From positions 1 through 5,463 of the forward strand of contig JAITAI010000054.1 in NCBI GenBank assembly GCA_031284195.1: 5,463 bases of DNA, written 5' to 3'. The DNA comes from Treponema sp. Lineage in GTDB: Bacteria; Spirochaetota; Spirochaetia; Treponematales; Breznakiellaceae. The position numbers and the translations under genes were made by a program. Under the pieces are notes generated by a model, which was not told where the DNA came from, made no database searches, and saw nothing but the letters and a program-made list of their open reading frames with translations. Shown here piece after piece: positions 1 through 5,463 of the stretch (position 1 is the stretch's first letter; each line of letters opens with the position of its first letter).

Positions 1-1548
1 GGTGGTAAATCCCAAACCGCCTCCGCAACTCCGCAGCTCAAAATCGTGAATGTAGGTATTACCAATGATCCAGGGACGGTAAGCCCCTTATCGGTTAATA
101 ATATCATGGCCTACTATGCATCGAGCATCTTGTTTATGCCCTTAACTACGGAAACCTCGGATCGGGAAAAACCCTTTGTGAACCGATTGGCCGAAAGTAT
201 TACCACCGAAGACAATGTCACCTTTCAGATTACCGTAAACCAGAAGGTCCGGTGGACCGATGGGGTTCCGGTTACCGCAGATGATGTGATCTTCACCATG
301 AATACGTTTTCCAACCCCGCAGTAGGTATATCGGATCCCAGCGCTTACAAGATCCTCGTAGGCACTGATGAAAGCGGGCTTTTCCCCAAAGGAGCAAAGG
401 GTATCGCGGGGGTGAAGAAGATCGACGACTACACCCTCACGGTGGAAACCAAATACCCCCTTACCCTGGCTATCTTCAACCTCAATATTGGTACCACCTT
501 GCGGGTCATTCCTAAACACATCCTGGAACAAGAAAGTCCTGAAAGGATACTGACCTATAGTTTCTTCCAAAATCCCCAGGTAACGAACGGTCCTTTCAAA
601 TTTAAGGAATACGTCCCCAGTCAGTACCTCTCCCTGGAGGCAAATGAGGATTATTTCTTGGGAAGACCGAAGATCGACCGCTTGAATTTCAAGATTCTCT
701 CAGGCCCTCAGATCGCGGCCCAGCTTGAGAGCGGTGAAATTGACATGAACTATCCTGGGGTGGGCAATATCCCGGCAGATGACTACGAGCGCATAAGCAG
801 TTTACCCCATATCCGTACCAAGCGGGGACTTCCTTCTACGGTCCAGGTCCTCTTCTACAACAACCAGGTATTGAACCAGGTTAAGGTGCGCCAGGCCATG
901 GACCTGGCCATTGATCGGCCGGGGATCCTGCGTAATGTATTCAAAGGCCAGGCATTTATCACCAAAACACCGGTTTCAAACCGGATCGAATACTGGAACG
1001 AGGCTGCTGCGCAGTACACCTATGATCCAGAGCGGGCAAAACAGCTCCTCGCAGAATCCGGTTGGGATCGGTCCAAAAAACTCACCTTCCTGGTACCCAC
1101 TGGGAACAATACCCGGGAACGGGTATGCACGATTATTGCGGAAAACTTTAAATCCATCGGCCTCAATGTGGTTATAGAACGGGCGGATTTTCCTACCACT
1201 ATGGGTAGGATTCAGAAGCGGGACTTCGATATTTCTATCATTGGTATGCCCGCGAACCCCTTTAACGCGGTGCGTAACCTGCGGTATTATGTGGATTCCC
1301 ATGACGCCCATACCGGTTATGCCAACCCCGCGATGGACCAGCTCCTGGAGCGGATCAATACCAGCGTGGATAAGGAGGTGCTCAAAGCCGCGTATTATGA
1401 GGCCCAGGACCTGATTGCCCAAGAGGTTCCGGTTTCCGGGATCTACAGTGAATTGGTCATGCGCGGGGTAAACAAGCGGATCCGGTACGGCGAGTTGGAA
1501 GACTTTGGGGCGCTCCGGGATTTGGAAAAGTGGGATATTGAACCATAA
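1..1548 (+). CDS. Extracellular solute-binding protein, family 5 (OppA/DppA-like), 5' end cut off
   Basis: This is the substrate-capturing component of the ABC importer encoded just downstream, acting outside the cytoplasmic membrane. The frame is open from base 1 and ends at TAA 1546-1548, giving 515 visible residues. A GTG at 46 could be mistaken for a start, but the 15 codons before it read as a Gly/Ser/Thr/Ala/Pro-rich linker, as found just after the lipobox cysteine of lipoproteins, so the signal peptide and true start lie upstream of the window (inference). Family-5 hallmarks, numbered from base 1, are: a VRWTDG segment followed by ADDVIFTMN near 83-101, a VIPKHIL segment near 169-175, NGPFKF at 196-201 with the following EANEDYF and GRPKIDRL, VRQAMDLAIDR at 296-306, and YDPERAKQLLAESGW at 341-355. 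The size fits the family, which usually has 500-560 residues. The ligand is unknown: peptides are likely, but other solutes are possible in this family. Confidence 0.93.
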   Translation, partial: GGKSQTASATPQLKIVNVGITNDPGTVSPLSVNNIMAYYASSILFMPLTTETSDREKPFVNRLAESITTEDNVTFQITVNQKVRWTDGVPVTADDVIFTMNTFSNPAVGISDPSAYKILVGTDESGLFPKGAKGIAGVKKIDDYTLTVETKYPLTLAIFNLNIGTTLRVIPKHILEQESPERILTYSFFQNPQVTNGPFKFKEYVPSQYLSLEANEDYFLGRPKIDRLNFKILSGPQIAAQLESGEIDMNYPGVGNIPADDYERISSLPHIRTKRGLPSTVQVLFYNNQVLNQVKVRQAMDLAIDRPGILRNVFKGQAFITKTPVSNRIEYWNEAAAQYTYDPERAKQLLAESGWDRSKKLTFLVPTGNNTRERVCTIIAENFKSIGLNVVIERADFPTTMGRIQKRDFDISIIGMPANPFNAVRNLRYYVDSHDAHTGYANPAMDQLLERINTSVDKEVLKAAYYEAQDLIAQEVPVSGIYSELVMRGVNKRIRYGELEDFGALRDLEKWDIEP

Positions 1549-1585
1549 CAGCGTGAGTTCGATGCGCGCTTCATGAAGTAAGTTC

Positions 1586-1641
1586 AGGTGGCTTGGAAAC
1601 GCTAGACTATTGTCTGGGGACTTGGTCCCTCCAAGCTACCT
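1586..1641 (+). repeat. Inverted repeat forming the core branched stem-loop
   Basis: The arms AGGTGGCTTGGA (1586-1597) and TCCAAGCTACCT (1630-1641) are complementary over all 12 positions with one G-U pair. The enclosed 32 bases hold two further hairpins: CTAGAC/GTCTGG around a TATT loop, and GGGAC/GTCCC around a TTG loop. Together they make a three-way junction. The G-U pair is stable in RNA only, which slightly favours a transcript-level role over a DNA-level protein site. The base pairing is read directly; the fold in the cell is inferred. Confidence 0.72.
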
Positions 1642-1667
1642 CGGAAGTACTTCATAGACTCGCCAAC

Positions 1668-1680
1668 CAGCCGAAGGCTG
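1668..1680 (+). repeat. Small hairpin upstream of the oppD-like ribosome-binding site
   Basis: CAGCC (1668-1672) pairs with GGCTG (1676-1680) around a GAA loop; a four-pair version with a CGAAG loop is the alternative. It lies 13 bases before the Shine-Dalgarno sequence of the next gene. No T-run follows, so it is not an intrinsic terminator. It could keep the ribosome-binding site single-stranded or act as an mRNA end barrier, but there is no direct evidence for either. Confidence 0.5.
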
Positions 1681-1693
1681 TACCTTTGAGTAC

Positions 1694-1698
1694 GGGAG
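1694..1698 (+). promoter_or_regulatory. Ribosome-binding site of the oppD-like gene
   Basis: GGGAG lies 6 bases before ATG 1705, a near-ideal distance, which supports that start. It sits just downstream of the structured gap, so folding of that gap could influence access to it. Confidence 0.7.
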
Positions 1699-1704
1699 TA
1701 GGAA

Positions 1705-2682
1705 ATGGCAAAAACGCTTTTGCAGGTAGAACATCTGCAAGTACAGTTTAATATGGAAGCAGGGATATCCTTTGGGGTGAAGGATGTCAGTTTTTCGGTA
1801 ACTGAAGGGGTAAACCTCGCCTTGATCGGTGAGTCTGGCAGTGGGAAGAGTGTTACATCCCTTTCCTGTATGCACCTCTTGGGAAACAAGGGGCGTATTT
1901 CCCGGGGGCTCGTCACCTTTGAAGGGGTGGATATCACCCATGCACGGGAAAAGGAAATGCAAAAGGTTCGGGGAGAGCGGATGTCTATGATCTTCCAGGA
2001 ACCCATGACCAGCCTTAACCCGGTCTTGACCATTAACTTTCAGTTGTCCGAAGCCCTGCGGCTCCATAGTAATCTCACCAAAAAAGAAATCCATGACCAG
2101 TGCCGCCGGCTCTTGCAGCAGGTGGGTATTGGGGATGGGGAAAAGGTATTGGCCGGTTTTCCCCATGAACTCTCTGGGGGAATGCGTCAGCGGGTGCTGA
2201 TCGCCATGGCCATAGCCTGTAAGCCTCGACTGCTCATTGCAGATGAACCCACCACTGCCCTGGATGTAACCATCCAAGCCCAGATCTTGGCCTTGCTCAA
2301 GAAGGTCCAAGCAGAGATGGGGATCACCCTCATGCTCATTACCCACGATTTTGGGGTGGTAGCGGAAATGGCCGACGAGGTGGCGGTCCTGTACGGAGGC
2401 TATGTGGTGGAACAAGGGGAGGTTCATGAGTTATTCACCCATCCCCTGCATCCCTATACCCAAGGTCTCCTCAAGTCCGTCCTATCCCTCGACGCCTCCA
2501 TGGATGCCCCCTTGTACTCCATTCCAGGGATGGTTCCCCTGATGCTCCAGGAACCAAAGGGATGTCCTTTCCATGATCGGTGCCTGTGGGGAACGGATCG
2601 GTGTATCCAGAACTTCCCTGAATTACAGGAAAGAACCCAGGGTCATGGGGTGCGGTGTTTCATTGGGGAGGAACCAGGATGA
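1705..2682 (+). CDS. oppD: Peptide-type ABC importer ATPase, OppD/DppD-like
   Basis: This cytoplasmic ATPase is one half of the heterodimer that drives import through the two permeases encoded downstream. It has 325 residues, the usual OppD/DppD length. The ABC core is complete: Walker A GESGSGKS at 42-49, Q-loop Q98 in FQEPMTSLNP, signature LSGGM at 156-160 (the final Met variant is common in OppD), Walker B LLIADEP at 176-182 with catalytic E181, D-loop ALD at 185-187, and switch His214 in ITHD. The C-terminal extension has the HPY motif at 249-251 and four cysteines (287, 293, 300, 318) in the pattern C-x5-C-x6-C-x17-C. This matches the iron-sulfur-binding tail known in DppD-type ATPases, so a 4Fe-4S cluster is plausible. 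The ATG start at 1705 has a good ribosome-binding site. The stop overlaps the next start by four bases, implying coupled translation. Opp and Dpp cannot be separated with certainty. Confidence 0.95.
   Translation: MAKTLLQVEHLQVQFNMEAGISFGVKDVSFSVTEGVNLALIGESGSGKSVTSLSCMHLLGNKGRISRGLVTFEGVDITHAREKEMQKVRGERMSMIFQEPMTSLNPVLTINFQLSEALRLHSNLTKKEIHDQCRRLLQQVGIGDGEKVLAGFPHELSGGMRQRVLIAMAIACKPRLLIADEPTTALDVTIQAQILALLKKVQAEMGITLMLITHDFGVVAEMADEVAVLYGGYVVEQGEVHELFTHPLHPYTQGLLKSVLSLDASMDAPLYSIPGMVPLMLQEPKGCPFHDRCLWGTDRCIQNFPELQERTQGHGVRCFIGEEPG
2665..2671 (+). promoter_or_regulatory. Ribosome-binding site that fixes the oppF-like start
   Basis: GGGGAGG lies inside the end of the oppD-like gene, 7 bases before ATG 2679. 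It favours ATG 2679 over the in-frame GTG at 2655, which would place this purine run inside the coding sequence and add eight residues that do not look family-like. Confidence 0.8.
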
Positions 2683-3695
2683 ACGAATCTATACAGCCGC
2701 AGCTCCGGCTCAAAGACGTAAAAACCTATTATCCGATTAGAAAGGGGGTATTTTCCCGGATCGTGGGTCAGGTGAAGGCTGTGGACGGCGTCTCTCTGAG
2801 TATATATCCCCAGGAAACCTTGGGATTGGTGGGAGAGTCTGGATGCGGTAAGTCTTCCATAGGCAGAACCATCATCGGTCTTGAGGAGATCACCGCAGGA
2901 CAGGTATTTTTCGACGGGGAGAACATAGCCGGATATTCCCATGCTCAGATGCGTTCCGTATGGCCCCGGATTCAGATGATTTTTCAAGATCCCTACGCTT
3001 CCCTGAACCCCCGGAGGACCGTGGAAAGCATGATGACCGAAATCTTGAGTATCCATCAGGTGGTTGCACGGAACGAAATTGAGGATGAGATCGACCGGAT
3101 CCTGGATCTCATCGGCCTACCGCCAGAGGTGAAGTACCGGTTCCCCCACGAATTTTCCGGAGGACAACGGCAACGGATCAGTATTGCCAAGGCCATCACC
3201 TTACGGCCCCGGTTCTTGATCTGCGATGAGGCTACTTCATCCTTGGATGTCTCAATCCAGGCCCAGATCCTGGGGCTGTTCAAGGATTTACAGCAGAAAT
3301 TAGGATTGACCTATCTTTTCATCTCCCATGGTCTTGGAGTAGTACGGTACATCAGCGACCGTATCGCGGTGATGTATTTGGGTAAGATCCTGGAGCTGGC
3401 TCCTCGGGCAGATATGTTCAAGGAGCCCCGGCATCCCTATACGCAGGCTTTACTCAGCGCCTACCCGGATCCGGATCCCCGGCAGCGGGGCAGGAAAAAA
3501 ATCCTCTTATCCGGTAGTGTACCAAGCGCGGCCAATCCTCCGCCGGGTTGCCGTTTTCATCCTCGGTGTCCTTTTAGAGAAGCCGAATGTGCGATCGACG
3601 AACCAGCGCTGACCAGCGATGGGGCCCACTGGACCGCATGTCATTTCAAGATAGGCCGTTCAGATTGGGATCACCTTCTTGGAGAGAATGTTTAG
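2679..3695 (+). CDS. oppF: Peptide-type ABC importer ATPase, OppF/DppF-like
   Basis: This is the second cytoplasmic ATPase of the importer, expected to pair with the OppD-like subunit. Starting at ATG 2679 it has 338 residues, normal for OppF/DppF. ATGA at 2679-2682 is shared with the upstream stop. An OppF-type N-terminus (LKDVKTYYPIRKGVF, then VKAVDGVSL) is followed by Walker A GESGCGKS at 52-59, Q-loop Q103 in FQDPYASLNPR, signature FSGGQ at 159-163, Walker B FLICDE at 179-184 with E184, D-loop SLD at 188-190, and switch His217. HPY is at 252-254. Cysteines 291, 297, 304 and 321 (C-x5-C-x6-C-x16-C) suggest an iron-sulfur tail like that of its partner. Two departures from the usual family text are seen: Walker B continues DEATSSLD rather than the commoner DEPVSALD form, and the residue after His217 is Gly rather than the usual Asp. 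Known catalytic residues are all kept, so it should be active. Confidence 0.95.
   Translation: MNESIQPQLRLKDVKTYYPIRKGVFSRIVGQVKAVDGVSLSIYPQETLGLVGESGCGKSSIGRTIIGLEEITAGQVFFDGENIAGYSHAQMRSVWPRIQMIFQDPYASLNPRRTVESMMTEILSIHQVVARNEIEDEIDRILDLIGLPPEVKYRFPHEFSGGQRQRISIAKAITLRPRFLICDEATSSLDVSIQAQILGLFKDLQQKLGLTYLFISHGLGVVRYISDRIAVMYLGKILELAPRADMFKEPRHPYTQALLSAYPDPDPRQRGRKKILLSGSVPSAANPPPGCRFHPRCPFREAECAIDEPALTSDGAHWTACHFKIGRSDWDHLLGENV
3681..3684 (+). promoter_or_regulatory. Probable ribosome-binding site of the oppB-like gene
   Basis: GGAG in the last codons of the oppF-like gene is the only good purine run here. It is 12 bases from ATG 3697 and only 3 bases from ATG 3688. Neither distance is ideal, so the start of the next gene is not fully settled by this site; translation coupled to the stop at 3693-3695 may help. 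Confidence 0.5.
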
Positions 3696-3696
3696 T

Positions 3697-4647
3697 ATGA
3701 CGCATTACCTGATCCGTAGGATTCTGTACATGATTCCTATCTTGTTTGGCGTATCCTTGGTGAATTTTTTCATCATTCGATTGGTGCCGGGGAGTCCCAT
3801 GGACCTGATGATCAGTCCCACCATGACCGCGGAAGCTCGGAGCGCTTTGGAACACAACCTAGGATTAGACGCCCCCTTGTACCGGCAGTATATTTCTTGG
3901 CTGCTCCAGGTAGTACAGGGAAATCTGGGGTATTCCTACACCTCGTACCGGCCAGTATCTCAGATTATCGTGGACCGTATTCCTGCTACAGTTTTGCTTA
4001 TGGGTAGCGGGCTGATCCTGGGATTGGCCCTGGCTATTCCCTTGGGCGTGATAAGCGCCCTTAAACAGCATCGCCTGTTTGATTATCTTGCCACCTTTGT
4101 TGCTTTTGTGGGGGTTTCTACCCCGAATTTCTTCCTGGGTTTGGGGTTCATCTACCTTTTCAGCATCAAGTTGAAGCTGTTTCCCTCGAGCGGTATGTAC
4201 ACTTTGAGCGCTGCCGGAGGCCTGGGGGATCTGCTTCGACATCTGGTTATGCCCTGTACGGTGCTGGCCATCAATATCTGCGGCCGTTTTATTCGGTATG
4301 TGCGTTCTGCTATGCTGGATGTACTGTACCAGGATTATTTGCGTACTGCGGTGGCAAAGGGGGTCCCCTTTCTCCCCCGGCTGGGGATTCATGCCTTCCG
4401 TAACGCCCTCTTATCCATCATTACCCTCATCGGTCTTGAAATTCCCTCGCTCTTAGGAGGCGCAGTGGTTACGGAGCAGATTTTTTCCTGGCCTGGAATC
4501 GGCAGATTAACCATAGACGCCATCATGACCCGGGATTATCCGGTATTGATGGGTCTCAACCTCATGGCAGCGGTGATGGTCCTCATCGCAAGTCTCATTA
4601 CGGATATCCTGTACGCCCTGGCAGATCCGCGGATCAAATACGCCTAA
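3697..4647 (+). CDS. oppB: Peptide-type ABC importer permease, OppB/DppB-like
   Basis: This inner-membrane permease forms half of the translocation pore and docks onto the ATPases. From ATG 3697 it has 316 residues, typical for OppB/DppB. That start gives MTHYLIRRILYMIP, the family's normal N-terminus, one base after the upstream stop. ATG 3688 (three residues longer, overlapping the previous gene) is a fair alternative, and TTG 3679 is less likely. Predicted membrane segments lie at about 10-29, 98-120, 131-155, 180-198, 237-258 and 284-306. The periplasmic stretch after the first helix has the usual VPGSPMD and LGLDAPLYRQYISWL text. The cytoplasmic ATPase-coupling (EAA) loop is at about 213-236 (DYLRTAVAKG, then HAFRNAL). 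TEQIFSWPGIGRL at 259-271 and a DPRIKYA ending are further strong family marks. It ends at TAA 4645-4647, 19 bases before the partner permease. Confidence 0.94.
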   Translation: MTHYLIRRILYMIPILFGVSLVNFFIIRLVPGSPMDLMISPTMTAEARSALEHNLGLDAPLYRQYISWLLQVVQGNLGYSYTSYRPVSQIIVDRIPATVLLMGSGLILGLALAIPLGVISALKQHRLFDYLATFVAFVGVSTPNFFLGLGFIYLFSIKLKLFPSSGMYTLSAAGGLGDLLRHLVMPCTVLAINICGRFIRYVRSAMLDVLYQDYLRTAVAKGVPFLPRLGIHAFRNALLSIITLIGLEIPSLLGGAVVTEQIFSWPGIGRLTIDAIMTRDYPVLMGLNLMAAVMVLIASLITDILYALADPRIKYA

Positions 4648-4650
4648 AGC

Positions 4651-4659
4651 AGGGGAGGG
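4651..4659 (+). promoter_or_regulatory. Ribosome-binding site of the oppC-like gene
   Basis: AGGGGAGGG contains a GGAGG core at 4654-4658, placed 8 bases before ATG 4667. It is the strongest ribosome-binding site in the window and supports ATG 4667 over the adjacent GTG 4670. Confidence 0.8.
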
Positions 4660-4666
4660 TATTAAG

Positions 4667-5463
4667 ATGGTGCAGCGCCTGTACGGGACCGCCCGGGTAT
4701 GGCGGCGTTTTTGCAGACACCGGTTTGCAGTGGGGGGGTTGGGTTTTATCCTGCTCCTCATGATAGGGGCGCTCGGGGCTCCGAAGCTGGCTCCTCAGGA
4801 CCCCTATAGGATCGGTAATGATTTTAGCGCTGCTCCTAGTAAGGAACACCTCTTGGGAACCGATCCCTTGGGACGGGATGTACTCTCTCGGCTCATCTAT
4901 GGATCCCGGGTTTCCGTAAGCGTCGGTATCGGGGCAGTGATCCTTACCACCTTGCTGGGGATTCTCTTAGGTCTTGAGTCCGGTTATTTTGGGGGGATGA
5001 GCGATATGATCATCATGCGTATCGCCGATATCTTTATGTCCTTTCCTTCTATGATGCTTATCATGATCATCAGCAGTATCGCAGGTCCGGGCTTGGACCG
5101 CATGATCCTCATCATGGGAATTTTAGGCTGGCCTTCGGTGGCTCGGTTGGTACGCAGTATGGTTTTGTCCATTAAACAACAGGATTATACCAAATCCGCC
5201 GTGGCCCTGGGTTTTAACGCCCAGCGGATACTGTTTTTACACATTTTGCCTAATGCCCTAGGGCCTATCTTGGTAAATGCGACCTTTGGGGTTGCCCGCT
5301 CCATACTCATGGAATCCTCCTTGAGTTTCCTTGGTATGGGGGTCAATCCGCCTACGGCGAGTTGGGGAAACATGCTCACCGACGCGCAATCCCTCAGTAC
5401 CCTTACCGCCCGGCCTTGGCTCTGGGCGCCTCCAGGGTTGCTGATCCTCTTGAGTGTTTTGGC
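4667..5463 (+). CDS. oppC: Peptide-type ABC importer permease, OppC/DppC-like, 3' end cut off
   Basis: This is the second pore-forming inner-membrane subunit, partner of the OppB-like permease. The frame runs from ATG 4667 without a stop to the window edge: 265 complete codons plus two bases. By comparison with OppC/DppC proteins (about 280-300 residues), roughly 15-30 residues are missing. A short N-terminal cytoplasmic stretch rich in Arg (WRRFCRHRF) leads into a first membrane helix at about 20-38. HLLGTDPLGRDVLSRLIYGSRVS at 61-83 is the classic OppC signature. Further helices lie at about 85-106, 127-139, 146-163 and 198-215, with another beginning near 255. The ATPase-coupling loop is at 174-197 (YTKSAVALGF, then HILPNA), and ESSLSFLGMGVNPP followed by SWGNML at 216-237 is strongly conserved in the family. 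The third to fourth helix region is unusually rich in Met and Ile. I see no frameshift. Confidence 0.94.
   Translation, partial: MVQRLYGTARVWRRFCRHRFAVGGLGFILLLMIGALGAPKLAPQDPYRIGNDFSAAPSKEHLLGTDPLGRDVLSRLIYGSRVSVSVGIGAVILTTLLGILLGLESGYFGGMSDMIIMRIADIFMSFPSMMLIMIISSIAGPGLDRMILIMGILGWPSVARLVRSMVLSIKQQDYTKSAVALGFNAQRILFLHILPNALGPILVNATFGVARSILMESSLSFLGMGVNPPTASWGNMLTDAQSLSTLTARPWLWAPPGLLILLSVL

Larger units (their letters stand above)
1549..1704 (+). other. Structured intergenic region between SBP and ATPase genes
   Basis: This non-coding gap holds several nested inverted repeats that would fold as RNA. The core helix pairs 1586-1597 with 1630-1641 (12 pairs, one of them G-U). An outer helix pairs 1573-1580 with 1648-1655 (8 perfect pairs), separated from the core by a 5/6-base internal loop. 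A weaker outermost helix pairs 1553-1559 with 1657-1663 (two G-U pairs). Within the core, two small hairpins fit side by side: 1602-1607 with 1612-1617, and 1617-1621 with 1625-1629 (base 1617 can join only one). A separate hairpin follows at 1668-1680. None is followed by a run of T, so I do not call a terminator, and I see no convincing -35/-10 pair. Open frames here are only a few codons long. A likely role is stabilising the SBP mRNA 3' end or lowering read-through into the transporter genes (inference). It matches no riboswitch class that I recognise. Confidence 0.6.

Noticed and set aside
976..1422. Minus-strand open frame (148 codons) and an overlapping + strand frame (911-1177) within the SBP gene
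   Set aside because: Both are embedded in the strongly supported SBP frame and show no domain or translation signal.
1583..1620. Possible promoter inside the gap (TTCAGG or TTGGAA with TAGACT or similar)
   Set aside because: Spacing is wrong or the hexamers are poor, and these bases belong to the strong inverted repeat.
1617..1629. GGGAC/GTCCC hairpin as an intrinsic terminator for the SBP gene
   Set aside because: The stem is short, the three-base loop is followed by TCCAAGC rather than a T-run, and its 3' flank is engaged in the larger helix.
1583..1702. Faint resemblance of the gap to a 5S rRNA (GGTGGCTT-like beginning, CGGAAGT, GCCGAAGGCTGTAC and CGGGAGTAGG pieces in the right order, total near 120 bases)
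   Set aside because: The 5' and 3' ends do not pair as the closing 5S helix requires, the strong pairing seen is of a different topology, and the GGGAGTAGG end is explained as the ribosome-binding site. A covariance-model search would settle it.
1636..2427. Long open frame on the minus strand (263 codons) opposite the oppD-like gene
   Set aside because: It lies almost wholly antisense to a clear ATPase gene, its product is rich in His/Pro/Gly with no recognisable domain, and it is explained by codon bias of the real gene.
2655..2678. GTG 2655 as the start of the oppF-like gene
   Set aside because: It would put the excellent GGGGAGG ribosome-binding site inside the gene; ATG 2679 has correct spacing and the common ATGA overlap.
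3465..3480. Tandem CGGATC units in the oppF-like gene
   Set aside because: Only two copies, encoding a Pro-Asp-Pro-Asp-Pro stretch of an OppF linker; coding constraint explains it.
3865..4392. Minus-strand open frame (175 codons) opposite the oppB-like gene
   Set aside because: The product is His/Gln-rich and low in hydrophobic pattern, as expected for the complement of a membrane-protein gene; no ribosome-binding site or domain is evident.

Overview
The window holds one operon-like block, all on the + strand, for a peptide-type (Opp/Dpp family) ABC importer. In order it contains the 3' part of a family-5 extracellular substrate-binding protein (SBP), two ATPases (OppD/DppD-like, then OppF/DppF-like), a first permease (OppB/DppB-like) and a second permease (OppC/DppC-like). 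Both ends of the block are cut: the SBP reading frame is already open at base 1, and the last permease is still open at base 5463.

Layout: the SBP ends at 1548. A 155-base non-coding gap (1549-1704) follows, with extensive self-complementarity and no convincing terminator or promoter. The four transporter genes are then tightly packed. ATPase 1 and ATPase 2 overlap by four bases (ATGA). ATPase 2 and permease 1 are one base apart with the preferred start. Permease 1 and permease 2 are separated by 19 bases holding a strong Shine-Dalgarno sequence. This spacing suggests co-transcription and coupled translation of the membrane/ATPase complex, with the SBP set apart by the structured gap. That arrangement fits the usual need for more SBP than transporter.

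How the parts work together: the SBP captures an oligopeptide or similar ligand outside the membrane, the two six-helix-type permeases form the pore, and the two ATPases form a heterodimer that powers uptake. Both ATPases carry an intact nucleotide-binding core, an HPY segment and four C-terminal cysteines typical of iron-sulfur-bearing Opp/Dpp ATPases. The ligand cannot be fixed from sequence; this superfamily also includes importers of nickel, oligosaccharides, opines and other solutes.

Organism: a bacterium with moderate, slightly GC-rich composition, strong purine-rich ribosome-binding sites and a probably lipid-anchored SBP (the visible N-terminus is a short Gly/Ser/Thr/Ala/Pro linker). 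A spirochaete such as a Treponema or Spirochaeta relative is my best guess from overall style, held with low confidence. No mobile element, CRISPR array, tRNA or clear rRNA is seen. The protein-coding content is ordinary; the one part not explained by known gene content is the folded gap at 1549-1704.
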